Below are positions 33,911 to 42,204 of a DNA stretch of 56,457 bases, piece by piece. A program made the translations under genes and the position numbers. The stretch's first letter is position 1. The number at the start of each line of letters is the position of its first letter. The stretch lies in NCBI GenBank assembly GCA_964538355.1, contig CAZIFC010000012.1, positions 1 to 56,457 of the forward strand, in the 5' to 3' direction. This DNA comes from Bilophila sp964538355. Lineage in GTDB: Bacteria > Desulfobacterota > Desulfovibrionia > Desulfovibrionales > Desulfovibrionaceae. The notes under the pieces are model-generated. The model did no database searches. It had not been told where the DNA came from and saw nothing but the letters and a program-made list of their open reading frames with translations.

Positions 33911-35470
33911 ATGGATTTTTTCACAATCTTCTGCGTCTTCGCGGCGGTATGCGTCAGCGGCGGCGCAGGTTTTTATTTCAGCAAACACCTTAATGCCAAG
34001 CGGATTGGCGATGCCACCGAGCTGGCTACGCGCATAGTCGAGGAATCCCGCAAGGAAGCCCAGGCCCAGAAGAAGGAAATCCTGCTTCAGGGGCAGGACG
34101 AGCTGTTCAACCAGAAGCGTGAGCTTGAGCACGAGTTCAAGGAACGCGAACGCGAGTTGAAGGCCCGGGATCGCAAGCTGCAGGAGCAGGGCGATCGTCT
34201 TGAGGAAAAGCTTGAAAAGGCTACCGAAAAGGAACACGAGCTTCTCGGTGCCGAAAAAGAGCTTTCCAAAAAGGAACGCAAGCTTACCGAGCTGGAAGAA
34301 TCCCTGAACGAGCGCATCGACGAGCAGGAACGCCGCCTTCAGGAAGTTTCCGGCCTCACCGCCGAGGAAGCCCGCCAGCGTCTTTTTGCAGAAATCGAGT
34401 CCCGTACCCGCCACGAAGCCGCCAAGATGATGCGCCTTATCGAGGCTGAAGCCCGTGAAACGGCGGACCGCAAGGCCAAGGAAATCATCGCCTGTTCCAT
34501 CCAGCGTTACGCCGGGGACTATGTCGGCGAACATACCGTCACCGCCGTGACCCTGCCCAGCGAAGACATGAAGGGCCGCATCATCGGTCGCGAAGGGCGT
34601 AATATCCGCGCTCTGGAAGCGGCTACCGGCGTTGACCTCATCATCGACGACACTCCCGAAACGGTCATCTTGTCCGCCTACAGCCCCTTGCGCCGTCAGG
34701 TCGCGAAGATGGCCCTTGAACGCCTCATTCAGGATGGGCGTATCCATCCTGCCCGCATCGAGGACGTGGTTCATAAATGCGAGCAGGAGCTGGAAGTGCA
34801 GATCCGTGAAGTCGGCGAGCAGGCCACCTTCGACGCCGGTGTGCACGGCATCCACCCCGAGCTGGTCCGCTATCTGGGGCAGCTCCGCTACCGTACCAGC
34901 TTCACGCAGAATGTGCTTCAGCACTCGCTGGAAGTGTCCGCCCTGTGCGGCATGATGGCTGCCGAGCTTGGTATGGATATCAAGAAGGCCAAGCGTGCCG
35001 GCCTGTTGCATGACATCGGCAAGGCGGTTGACCATGAGGTGGAAGGGCCGCACGCGCTCATCGGTGCGGATCTCGCCAAGAAGTTCAACGAAAGCAAGGA
35101 AATCCTCCACGCCATTGCCGCCCACCACGAGGATCAGCGTCCCGAAACCGCGCTGGCGGTGCTTGTGCAGGCCGCGGACTCGCTGTCCGGTGCTCGTCCC
35201 GGCGCGCGCAAGGAACTTCTGGAAAGCTATGTCAAGCGTCTGGAAGATCTCGAAAATATCGCTTCCGAATTCGACGGCGTGTCCAAGGCCTATGCGATTC
35301 AGGCCGGGCGTGAAATCCGGGTTATGGTCAACTCCGAGAACGTGGATGACGATCAGACCTACATGCTCTGTAAGGGCATTACCGGGAAAATTGAGGAAAA
35401 CCTCACCTATCCCGGACAGATCCGGGTTACGGTCATCCGTGAACGCCGGGCAGTTGGATACGCCAAATAG
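33911..35470 (+). CDS. rny: Ribonuclease Y
   Basis: A 519-residue membrane-anchored endoribonuclease that starts mRNA decay. One N-terminal span (residues 4-22) is followed by a long charged coiled coil (~40-200). A KH domain follows (MKGRIIGREGRNIRALE), then an HD domain (LLHDIGKAVDHEVEGPH) and a C-terminal domain. The start at 33911 follows GAGGGGATCT and gives the normal N-terminal anchor. A strong terminator closes the gene. Confidence 0.96.
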   Translation: MDFFTIFCVFAAVCVSGGAGFYFSKHLNAKRIGDATELATRIVEESRKEAQAQKKEILLQGQDELFNQKRELEHEFKERERELKARDRKLQEQGDRLEEKLEKATEKEHELLGAEKELSKKERKLTELEESLNERIDEQERRLQEVSGLTAEEARQRLFAEIESRTRHEAAKMMRLIEAEARETADRKAKEIIACSIQRYAGDYVGEHTVTAVTLPSEDMKGRIIGREGRNIRALEAATGVDLIIDDTPETVILSAYSPLRRQVAKMALERLIQDGRIHPARIEDVVHKCEQELEVQIREVGEQATFDAGVHGIHPELVRYLGQLRYRTSFTQNVLQHSLEVSALCGMMAAELGMDIKKAKRAGLLHDIGKAVDHEVEGPHALIGADLAKKFNESKEILHAIAAHHEDQRPETALAVLVQAADSLSGARPGARKELLESYVKRLEDLENIASEFDGVSKAYAIQAGREIRVMVNSENVDDDQTYMLCKGITGKIEENLTYPGQIRVTVIRERRAVGYAK

Positions 35471-35495
35471 CTTGGCTTTTCATGGGTGTTTTTAT

Positions 35496-35525
35496 GGAGA
35501 GGGCTTCGGCCCTCTTTTTTTTCGG
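35496..35525 (+). terminator. Terminator of rny
   Basis: AGAGGGC-TTCG-GCCCTCT followed by T7. Confidence 0.94.
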
Positions 35526-35532
35526 GTCGGAA

Positions 35533-35577
35533 AAACGAGAGAGGCTGTCTTGTTCCGAAGAAAAAGACAGCCTCTCT
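35533..35577 (-). terminator. Long hairpin, terminator on the minus strand
   Basis: A 14-bp stem AGAGAGGCTGTCTT/AAGACAGCCTCTCT. Read on the minus strand it ends in CGTTTTT, so it would stop a transcript coming from the right, possibly that of the small open frame at 35598-35795. Confidence 0.75.
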
Positions 35578-35597
35578 ACTCCCACCCTGAAACATTT

Positions 35598-35795
35598 TCA
35601 GGACGGGTAATAAATACGCGCTCCGAGAAAAAAAAGCAAGATGCATATCGGGCCTATAGTAACGAAAACGGTTTTGCGAATCCTTGCTTCCAAGAATTTC
35701 GGCCCGTTTCTTGCTTTAGGCTTTTCGGGCATGATTTGCTGGTGGCGGGAATGCCGAACGGCCTTTTTTGAAAGGCTCCCGAACGGCTTCGGCAT
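35598..35795 (-). CDS. Possible small membrane protein
   Basis: A 65-residue open frame with a basic N-terminal half and one clear C-terminal membrane segment (TIGPICILLFFLGA). It has only a weak ribosome site. A 7-bp hairpin (CCTGAAA/TTTCAGG) and a minus-strand terminator lie just downstream, which argues that something is transcribed in this direction. I do not recognise the product; it may be spurious. Confidence 0.3.
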   Translation of the reverse strand: MPKPFGSLSKKAVRHSRHQQIMPEKPKARNGPKFLEARIRKTVFVTIGPICILLFFLGARIYYPS

Positions 35796-35943
35796 CGTCG
35801 TTCCGCCGGATGATGCCAGCTTCGGCCCCGAGCGGGATGGGAGATTCCCTCCGATGGCCTTTGGCCCGCACGAAAACGCGGAACAGGCCATGCGGCGCAT
35901 TGCACCGCTGGACAGCGGGAAAAAAGAGAACCCGTCCCTCCGC

Positions 35944-35972
35944 TTGACAGGGGCGGAACCTGTCCGTAGGAT
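35944..35972 (+). promoter_or_regulatory. Promoter of the aroA-tyrA operon
   Basis: A consensus TTGACA, a 17-bp spacer and TAGGAT. Transcription should start near 35980, about 24 nt before the leader peptide and ~215 nt before aroA. Confidence 0.8.
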
Positions 35973-36003
35973 TTACCCATCTTTTTCCACAAGGAACTGC
36001 CAG

Positions 36004-36105
36004 ATGCTGTCGTTTGCCGCCAACCACTCCTTCTGCGAAGCCCCGAGCTGGGGCCTCTGCTACTATTGCTTTAGGAGCGGAAGCGGCGTCATGGCGCGCG
36101 TCTGA
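36004..36105 (+). CDS. Aromatic-rich leader peptide of the aroA-tyrA attenuator
   Basis: A 33-residue open frame behind an AAGGAA ribosome site. It contains Phe4, Phe10, Trp16, Tyr20, Tyr21 and Phe23, six aromatic residues in 20 positions, with the Trp-Gly-Leu-Cys-Tyr-Tyr-Cys-Phe block as the likely control region. It lies between a consensus promoter and a strong terminator in front of aromatic amino acid genes, the exact arrangement of ribosome-mediated attenuation. The peptide itself need not have a function. Confidence 0.75.
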   Translation: MLSFAANHSFCEAPSWGLCYYCFRSGSGVMARV

Positions 36106-36171
36106 CGGCATAGTGTCAGAGCAAGCGTTGATTGGGGGGCCGCGGACAGATGTTCGCGGCCCCCTTTTTTT
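36097..36171 (+). terminator. Attenuator: terminator with alternative antiterminator
   Basis: The terminator is a 10-bp stem GGGGGCCGCG/CGCGGCCCCC (36135-36144 with 36155-36164) followed by T7, only 24 bp before aroA. CGCGTCTG at 36097-36104, overlapping the leader stop codon, can pair with CAGA (36147-36150) and CGCG (36155-36158), which would break the terminator. Confidence 0.75.
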
Positions 36172-36194
36172 ATCCGCCAGAAAGGACAGGAACG

Positions 36195-37520
36195 ATGATT
36201 ACAGTTCAGGCTCCGGCGTCGAAGTCGGTATCGCATCGCATGGTTATGGGGGCGGCCCTCGCTGAGGGGCATTCCGTGGTGAGCCGTGTGCTCGAAAGCA
36301 GGGATCTGGAACGCACAATGGCGATCCTGCGGGCTGCCGGGGCGGAAATCCACCGGACTGGAGCCGGGGAATACGCCGTCCGGGGTGTGGGCGGGAGACC
36401 GCAAGGCGGCCGGGAAACGCCGGTTTCCTGCGATGTGCACGAATCCGGTACAACCTGCCGGCTGCTGACGGCGGTGCTGGCGGCTGGAGTCGGCGCGTTT
36501 CGCATTCACGGCGCGCCCCGGATGCACGAGCGTCCGATTGGGGAGCTGACTTCCGCTCTGGAAGGGCAGGGCGTGGGCTTTGCCTTTGAGGGCAAGCCGG
36601 GCTTTCCTCCCTTTGCCATGCGGACGGAAGGGCTGCGCGGCGGAAGCCTGGATATCGGCATGGACGAATCCAGTCAGTATGTGTCCGGGGTGCTGCTGGC
36701 GGCTCCGCTGGCACACGCGCCGCTGACCGTATGCATCGGGGGGAGCAAGGTCGTTTCGTGGCCCTATGTCGGGCTGACGCTTCAGGCTCTGGAAGATTTC
36801 GGGATTCCGTTCACGGTGGAGTGTCTGAAGGGCGGAAGCTGGGATTCGGCGGACTGGCACGCGCTGGAGCAGGCGGAGCCTGGCAGAATCCGGTTCCGCA
36901 TGGTTCCCGCCGCGTATCGGGCAGGCCGGTATGTCGTGGAAGGGGATTGGTCGGGTGCGTCCTACCTGCTTGCCGCCGGAGCCGTGGGGCCGCGTCCCGT
37001 GCGTGTGGAGGGGCTGCGGGCCGACTCCCTGCAGGGCGATCGCGTGATGCTCGACATCCTGCGCGCGATGGGGGCACGCGTTGAAGTGGAGCCGGATGCC
37101 GTGACCGTGCATCCTTCCGGGCTGCACGGCGTAAAGGCCGACATGAGCCGCTGCCCGGATCTGGTTCCCACTGTGGCGGCATTGGCGGCACACGCGTCAG
37201 GCCCGACCCGTCTCTGGAATGCGGCGCATCTGCGCCTCAAGGAGTGCGATCGCATTGCGGTTCCGGTACAGGAGCTGGGCAAGGTGGGGGTGCGGTGTGA
37301 CGAGCACGAGGACGGCCTGACCGTGCATGGCGACCCCGCACTGGCTTCCCGGCTGGGATCGCTGGAGGGTATCGGCTTTTCCGCGCACGGCGATCACCGC
37401 ATTGCCATGAGCCTTGCCTTGCTGGAGCTGCACGGTGGACGCCTCACGCTGGACGATCCCGCCTGCGTGAGCAAATCGTTTCCCGATTTCTGGGAACGCT
37501 GGGAACAGGTGAGGGGATGA
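36195..37520 (+). CDS. aroA: 3-phosphoshikimate 1-carboxyvinyltransferase (EPSP synthase)
   Basis: A 441-residue enzyme of the shikimate pathway, joining PEP to shikimate-3-phosphate. The PASKSVSHR N-terminus, ESGTTCRLL, the DESSQYVSGVLLAAP segment, HLRLKECDRIA and GDHRIAMSL are diagnostic. The start at 36195 follows AAAGGACAGG. It is the first gene of an operon with tyrA (4-nt overlap) and lies behind a leader-peptide attenuator responsive to aromatic amino acids. Confidence 0.96.
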   Translation: MITVQAPASKSVSHRMVMGAALAEGHSVVSRVLESRDLERTMAILRAAGAEIHRTGAGEYAVRGVGGRPQGGRETPVSCDVHESGTTCRLLTAVLAAGVGAFRIHGAPRMHERPIGELTSALEGQGVGFAFEGKPGFPPFAMRTEGLRGGSLDIGMDESSQYVSGVLLAAPLAHAPLTVCIGGSKVVSWPYVGLTLQALEDFGIPFTVECLKGGSWDSADWHALEQAEPGRIRFRMVPAAYRAGRYVVEGDWSGASYLLAAGAVGPRPVRVEGLRADSLQGDRVMLDILRAMGARVEVEPDAVTVHPSGLHGVKADMSRCPDLVPTVAALAAHASGPTRLWNAAHLRLKECDRIAVPVQELGKVGVRCDEHEDGLTVHGDPALASRLGSLEGIGFSAHGDHRIAMSLALLELHGGRLTLDDPACVSKSFPDFWERWEQVRG

Positions 37521-38332
37521 GCGGCATGATGGAAAAGGCGGCCTTTACACCCCGGCGTCTGGTGGTGGTCGGCAGCCGGGGGCGGATGGGAACGCTGCTG
37601 GCAGACCGCTGGAGTGCGGCGGGGCATACGGTTGCGGGTGTGGATGTGCCGCTGGAGGACGGGTTTTATGCCAGAGTCCTTCCGGGCGCGGACGCGGTGT
37701 TTTTGTGCATTCCCGCCGGAGCCATGCCGGAAGTGCTGCCGGGCCTTGTCCGGCATCTGGACGGCAGGCAGGTTCTTGCCGACATCACGTCCGTGAAGCT
37801 CCGGCCTCTGGCGCAGATGGAGCAGGCCTACGCCGGGCCGGTAGTGGGCACGCACCCGCTGTTCGGGCCGCAGCCCAACCTTTCGGACATGCGCGTATGC
37901 GTTACGCCGGGCAAAACGGCGCAGGAGCGGGACACCCTGCTTGTGGAGAGCCTGTTCGGGGACATGGGCTGCTCCTGCTTCCGCTCCACGGCGGAAACGC
38001 ACGACCGGGCCGCAGCCTCCATTCAGGGGCTGAACTTCATTTCCAGTCTGGCCTATTTCGCCACCCTTGCGGAGCATGAGGAGCTGCTGCCTTTCATCAC
38101 GCCCTCGTTCAGGCGGCGGCTGGAAGCGTCACGCAAGCTCCTGACCGAGGATGCCCCGCTGTTCGAATGGCTGTTCGAGGCCAACCCCATGAGCCACGAA
38201 TCCATCCGGCAGTACCGGGCCTTTCTCAACGTCGCCGCCGGGGGGGACGTCAACGTGCTGGTGCAGCGCGCCCGCTGGTGGTGGGATGAGGCAAGAACCG
38301 GAGCCGACGGAGTCAACGGAGCCAACGCATAG
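37517..38332 (+). CDS. tyrA: Prephenate dehydrogenase
   Basis: A 271-residue monofunctional TyrA. The Rossmann segment VVVGSRGRMGTLLADRW is at the N-terminus; ADITSVK, the GTHPLFGPQ motif (substrate-binding His) and an all-helical C-terminal domain follow. It converts prephenate to 4-hydroxyphenylpyruvate for tyrosine. The start codon overlaps the aroA stop (ATGA), implying coupled translation. The tail ends in a short, non-conserved Gly/Ala/Asn stretch. Confidence 0.93.
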   Translation: MSGMMEKAAFTPRRLVVVGSRGRMGTLLADRWSAAGHTVAGVDVPLEDGFYARVLPGADAVFLCIPAGAMPEVLPGLVRHLDGRQVLADITSVKLRPLAQMEQAYAGPVVGTHPLFGPQPNLSDMRVCVTPGKTAQERDTLLVESLFGDMGCSCFRSTAETHDRAAASIQGLNFISSLAYFATLAEHEELLPFITPSFRRRLEASRKLLTEDAPLFEWLFEANPMSHESIRQYRAFLNVAAGGDVNVLVQRARWWWDEARTGADGVNGANA

Positions 38333-38340
38333 AAGCAAAA

Positions 38341-38370
38341 GGAAAGGCGGGGAAACACCCCGCCTTTTCC
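38341..38370. terminator. Terminator between tyrA and hemL
   Basis: GGAAAGGCGGGG pairs with CCCCGCCTTTTCC around the loop AAACA (10 bp or more). Purine and pyrimidine flanks make it usable for both converging genes, mainly tyrA. Confidence 0.85.
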
Positions 38371-38430
38371 ATATGGCATGCCTTTCGGCGGTCCGGGGAA
38401 ACGTTCCTCCCGGACTCTCACCCTGTAGAA

Positions 38431-39705
38431 CTACAGCGTGATATCGCGCACGGCGTCAAGAGCTTTGGCGAAATCGTCTTCGGTGTGGGCAAAGGAAACC
38501 ATAGCCACCTCGAAGGCCGAGGGAGCAATGAAGATATTGCGTTCGCGCATGGCCCGGAAGAAGCGGGCGTACATTTCGGTGTCGGACTGCTTCACGTCCT
38601 CGAAGTTGCGGAGCGGGCCGTCCGAGAAGAAGACGGTATACATGGAGGCCAGACGGTTGACCGTGACCGGAACGCCCTTCCCGCGGAGGATGGATTCCAT
38701 TTCCGCGGCGAAGGCTTCCACGCGGGCTTCAAGCGCGGCGTAGTCGCTGGCCTTGAGCACGGAGAGCGTGGCGATGCCCGCAGCCATGGCAAGCGGATTC
38801 CCGGAGAGGGTTCCGGCCTGATACACGTCCCCGGCGGGGGCCACGCGGCTCATGTATTCGCGCTTGCCGCCGAAGGCTCCGACAGGCAGGCCGCCGCCGA
38901 TGATCTTGCCGAGGGTGGTGAGGTCCGGGGTGATGCCGAAACGGGTTTGTGCCCCGCCGTATTCGGCGCGGAAACCGGTAATCACTTCGTCCATGATGAG
39001 CAGGGAGCCATTGGCGTCGCAGATGGCGCGCAGGGCCTTGAGGAAGCCGTCTTCGGGCAGCACCAGCCCCATGTTTCCGGCGATGGGTTCGACGATGACC
39101 GCCGCGATGTCCTTGCCGTACAGGTGGAAGATGTCCTCCACGGCCTGCACGTCATTGTACGGGGCAAGCAGGGTGTCGCGGACGGTGCTTTCCGGCACGC
39201 CGGGGGTGCCGGGGATGGAAAGGGTCGCCACGCCGGAACCTGCGCTCGCGAGGAAGGGATCGGAATGCCCGTGGTAGCAGCCGATGAATTTCAGGACCTT
39301 GTTTCGTCCCGTCACGCCGCGGGCCAGACGCAGGGCCGACATGGTGGCTTCCGTGCCGGAGTTCACCATACGGACCATGTCCATGCCGGGGAACGCGTCA
39401 ATGATGATGCGGGCAAGCTCCACTTCGGCGGGGCAGGGCGCGCCGTAGCTGGTGCCCTTCCCGGCGGCTTCGGCAATGGCTCTGGTCACTTCCGGGTGTG
39501 CATGCCCGAGCAGCATCGGACCCCACGATTCCACGAAGTCGATCATTTCCTGACCGTCCACGGTGGTGATGTGGCTGCCCTTGCCCGAAGCGATGAACAG
39601 CGGATCGGCACCTACGCCGAGGCAGGCACGGACGGGACTGTTGACCCCACCGGGGATGACTTCGCAGGCTTCCTTGAACAGTTCTTTCGAACGAGTCGTC
39701 TTCAT
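38431..39705 (-). CDS. hemL: Glutamate-1-semialdehyde 2,1-aminomutase
   Basis: A 424-residue PLP enzyme that makes 5-aminolevulinate from glutamate-1-semialdehyde, the start of tetrapyrrole synthesis in the C5 pathway. The VIPGGVNSPVRA N-terminus, MVNSGTEA, a DEVITGFR cofactor segment and the Schiff-base Lys in TLGKIIGGGLPVGAFGG are typical. Its neighbour is a siroheme decarboxylase subunit, so the local theme is haem formation. Confidence 0.96.
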   Translation of the reverse strand: MKTTRSKELFKEACEVIPGGVNSPVRACLGVGADPLFIASGKGSHITTVDGQEMIDFVESWGPMLLGHAHPEVTRAIAEAAGKGTSYGAPCPAEVELARIIIDAFPGMDMVRMVNSGTEATMSALRLARGVTGRNKVLKFIGCYHGHSDPFLASAGSGVATLSIPGTPGVPESTVRDTLLAPYNDVQAVEDIFHLYGKDIAAVIVEPIAGNMGLVLPEDGFLKALRAICDANGSLLIMDEVITGFRAEYGGAQTRFGITPDLTTLGKIIGGGLPVGAFGGKREYMSRVAPAGDVYQAGTLSGNPLAMAAGIATLSVLKASDYAALEARVEAFAAEMESILRGKGVPVTVNRLASMYTVFFSDGPLRNFEDVKQSDTEMYARFFRAMRERNIFIAPSAFEVAMVSFAHTEDDFAKALDAVRDITL

Positions 39706-39910
39706 CAGGCGTTCCTTGTATGGTTTGAGACGCCCCTTTCGGGGAGATGCATGAACGGGGCTGTAGCGGCAAGGCTCTTCCCTGCGGAGCCGGCGGCTGC
39801 ATCGACTCCCATCGGCGGGACGATGCGCGTTCCTGTGGCAAACGGGGTTGCCGCTCTCGGGAGGCGGAAGGGAAGAACGTATCCCGCACAGGGTTCCATG
39901 CCGATACGGC

Positions 39911-40387
39911 CTAAAAATACGTCATGGAGGTTTTCTTCAATTCTTCAAGGCTGTCAAGCACGGCGTATTCGTCCAGCGAGGTGTCGCGGCGCAGTTCCTC
40001 GATGACCTGACGGCACTCTTCCTCACTGCGCCCGTGCACCATCGTGTAGAGCGTGTAGGGCCAGTCCGAAGCCGAGCTGGGACGGAAATAAATGTGGGAA
40101 ATCCGGGTGTTTTTCACCGCCACTTCCGCGATGGCGTCACAGTCCGCCTCATCGACAATCCAGGCGACCATGGCGTTGTGGTTCCAGCCGGTTTTCTGGT
40201 GCTTGATGCTTGCCCCGAAGCGGCGGATGGAACCGTCTTCCTTCATGCGGCGCAGCAGGTTGAGGACGGTCTCCTCGTCCGTGCCCACCTCGCGGGCGAT
40301 ATCCGCGTAGGGGGTCAGGGTGTCGGGAATCTGAGACTGGACGATGCGCAGGATGGCGCGCTCGGTATCGGTGAAGGTAATGCTCAT
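39911..40387 (-). CDS. ahbB: Siroheme decarboxylase subunit (AhbB type, Lrp/AsnC fold)
   Basis: A 158-residue protein with an N-terminal winged helix (TLTPYADIAREVGTDEETVLNLLRRMKEDG) and a C-terminal RAM-like sheet. It ends with KKTSMTYF, like AhbA/AhbB proteins rather than regulatory Lrp. In Desulfovibrio AhbA and AhbB decarboxylate siroheme to didecarboxysiroheme on the alternative haem route. Being next to hemL supports this. No ahbA partner is within the window beside it. Confidence 0.85.
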   Translation of the reverse strand: MSITFTDTERAILRIVQSQIPDTLTPYADIAREVGTDEETVLNLLRRMKEDGSIRRFGASIKHQKTGWNHNAMVAWIVDEADCDAIAEVAVKNTRISHIYFRPSSASDWPYTLYTMVHGRSEEECRQVIEELRRDTSLDEYAVLDSLEELKKTSMTYF

Positions 40388-40445
40388 GGTTGTCCCTTTA
40401 TGGAAGCGTCCGGCGGGTGGGGTGCGCCGGGTGCGGATGGTGACG

Positions 40446-42038
40446 TTATTGTCCCTGGTCGCCGTCCTCGTCGGTCGTGATGGAGAGCGGCTTGATTTCG
40501 TCGATACGCCGGATGCCCGCGTGGGTCAGCACGATGCGGAAGCGTTCCAGATCGGAGCCGCAACGGTGTGTGATCCTGCGGACCATATCCACATGATAGA
40601 CCTTGTCGCCCACTGCGGGATCGTCTATGCCGCCCTGCGGTTCGTCAAGGACTTCATCGGCATGCCGCAGAAAATCCGAAATGTCAAAGCGCGAGATGTC
40701 CAGAAGCAGGTTCTTGCCGCCCTGAAAGGGGTCCGGCAGTTTTTTGATATCCACCCGCTTCGAATAATAAAGGATGTCTTCGCTGTGGAACGCATTCAGA
40801 ATATCTACGAAATGCGTTCGGTTGCGGAGCCTGCGGACGCTTTTCGGGAGTTTTTCCCAGTCCTCGAACCGGAACTGCTCGGCGCAGTGCCCCAGCGGTT
40901 TGCCGTGCGGGTCGGAAACGCGCAGAACCCGGTCGGGAATCCACTTGCCGCAGACGGAGAACAGCTTGTGCTTCAGCACGTCCTTGATGCGCTCGCGGCA
41001 GATGTAGGCACAGACGGCGATGACGAAAATGGGTGCGCTGAGCGAACCCGCGCCCTCCCAGAGCAGGGTGACAATCAGGGCGAGGCTCATGGCGACGGCG
41101 GCAATGATGCTGTAGAGCGCGTGTTCCAGCAGGGAATGCCCGGAGTGACGCTGCACGTTCAGGAACAGCGGCATGTCCACATATTTTTTCAGTACGCTCC
41201 AGCGGAAGACCGGAAGTTCGTTGTCGCCGGTTTTTGAGGGCATGCTTTCGGGATAGCGGTAGCGGCGGTACGCCCGCTGTGCCCCGAAACAGGCCAGAAT
41301 GAACGTGGCGCGGGGGTTGGCCGGGGAGAGCTGGCGCACGATTTCCCCCAGCGCACGCGTTGTAATGATCGCAAGGTATTCGTCGCCGTAGAGGAATGCC
41401 GAGGCCCTGAGCAGGTTGCGGGCTTCGCGGGCGCGCCTGCCGAGCTTTTTCCGGTAGCGGTGCAGGCAGGCCACCGTCAGCCGGGTCAGCATATAGGCGG
41501 CGTGTGTGCGTTCGTCGTCGTCCTCAATGGCGAGCACCGCGTTTTTCCGGGCCAGCAGGGAAACCCGGAAGGCGATGCAGAACAGCTTGAGGCTGTCCTC
41601 ATACTGTTCGCGGGTTTCGGGGGTGTTTTGCCAGAGCAGGTCGTCGAGGCGTTTCGAGCATTCCTCAAGCAGATCCGGGGGCGTCTCCTCCAGCGTCAGC
41701 TCGAAGACGTCTTCCCGCCACTCTTCCTGGTGCAGATCGGGAGGAAGATCGCTGCCGAGCAGGGATTCGAGGGGGCGCACGGGAACGCCGAGGCGGATGT
41801 AGGTCTTGAGGCTTTGCTGGTAGTCGGTGGGCGTGTAGCTCCAGCGGTTGATCTGGAGGCTCCGGGGGAAGAAAAACCATGTTTCCACCTGATACCGCAG
41901 CCGGAGATCCTCCAGCGGGCAGGAAACCTGCTGGCGGATTTCAACACGACGCTTGCTGATGGTTTTGACGGCTTCGGCAAGCAGGGAGGCGTTGGGGCGG
42001 CGGTGGCGGCGGATGGAGTAGGACATGGCAAGATCCAT
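40446..42038 (-). CDS. Membrane protein of unknown function
   Basis: A 530-residue protein that I cannot assign. The first ~310 residues are soluble-looking, rich in charged residues, with long helical stretches. Two hydrophobic segments follow (about 320-365), then ~165 cytoplasmic-looking residues with an LRNRTHFVDIL motif. The start at 42038 follows AGGAAAAG; a second ATG four codons on is possible. It lies alone between ahbB and the divergent hypD, sharing a 166-bp intergenic region with the latter. Confidence 0.75.
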   Translation of the reverse strand: MDLAMSYSIRRHRRPNASLLAEAVKTISKRRVEIRQQVSCPLEDLRLRYQVETWFFFPRSLQINRWSYTPTDYQQSLKTYIRLGVPVRPLESLLGSDLPPDLHQEEWREDVFELTLEETPPDLLEECSKRLDDLLWQNTPETREQYEDSLKLFCIAFRVSLLARKNAVLAIEDDDERTHAAYMLTRLTVACLHRYRKKLGRRAREARNLLRASAFLYGDEYLAIITTRALGEIVRQLSPANPRATFILACFGAQRAYRRYRYPESMPSKTGDNELPVFRWSVLKKYVDMPLFLNVQRHSGHSLLEHALYSIIAAVAMSLALIVTLLWEGAGSLSAPIFVIAVCAYICRERIKDVLKHKLFSVCGKWIPDRVLRVSDPHGKPLGHCAEQFRFEDWEKLPKSVRRLRNRTHFVDILNAFHSEDILYYSKRVDIKKLPDPFQGGKNLLLDISRFDISDFLRHADEVLDEPQGGIDDPAVGDKVYHVDMVRRITHRCGSDLERFRIVLTHAGIRRIDEIKPLSITTDEDGDQGQ

Positions 42039-42204
42039 AGCTTTTCCTGACCATAGCCAAGGCGGAAGGCAAGATCAAGCAAGCCTCGTCCGGTCGTTTC
42101 GGCGGAAATCAAGGCTTTATGGAATGCCGGAAACAGGCTATACGGAAAAGACGCCCTCTGGGGCGAGCCTTTTCTACCCATCCGCCACTGCCCGGAGACG
42201 CTCC

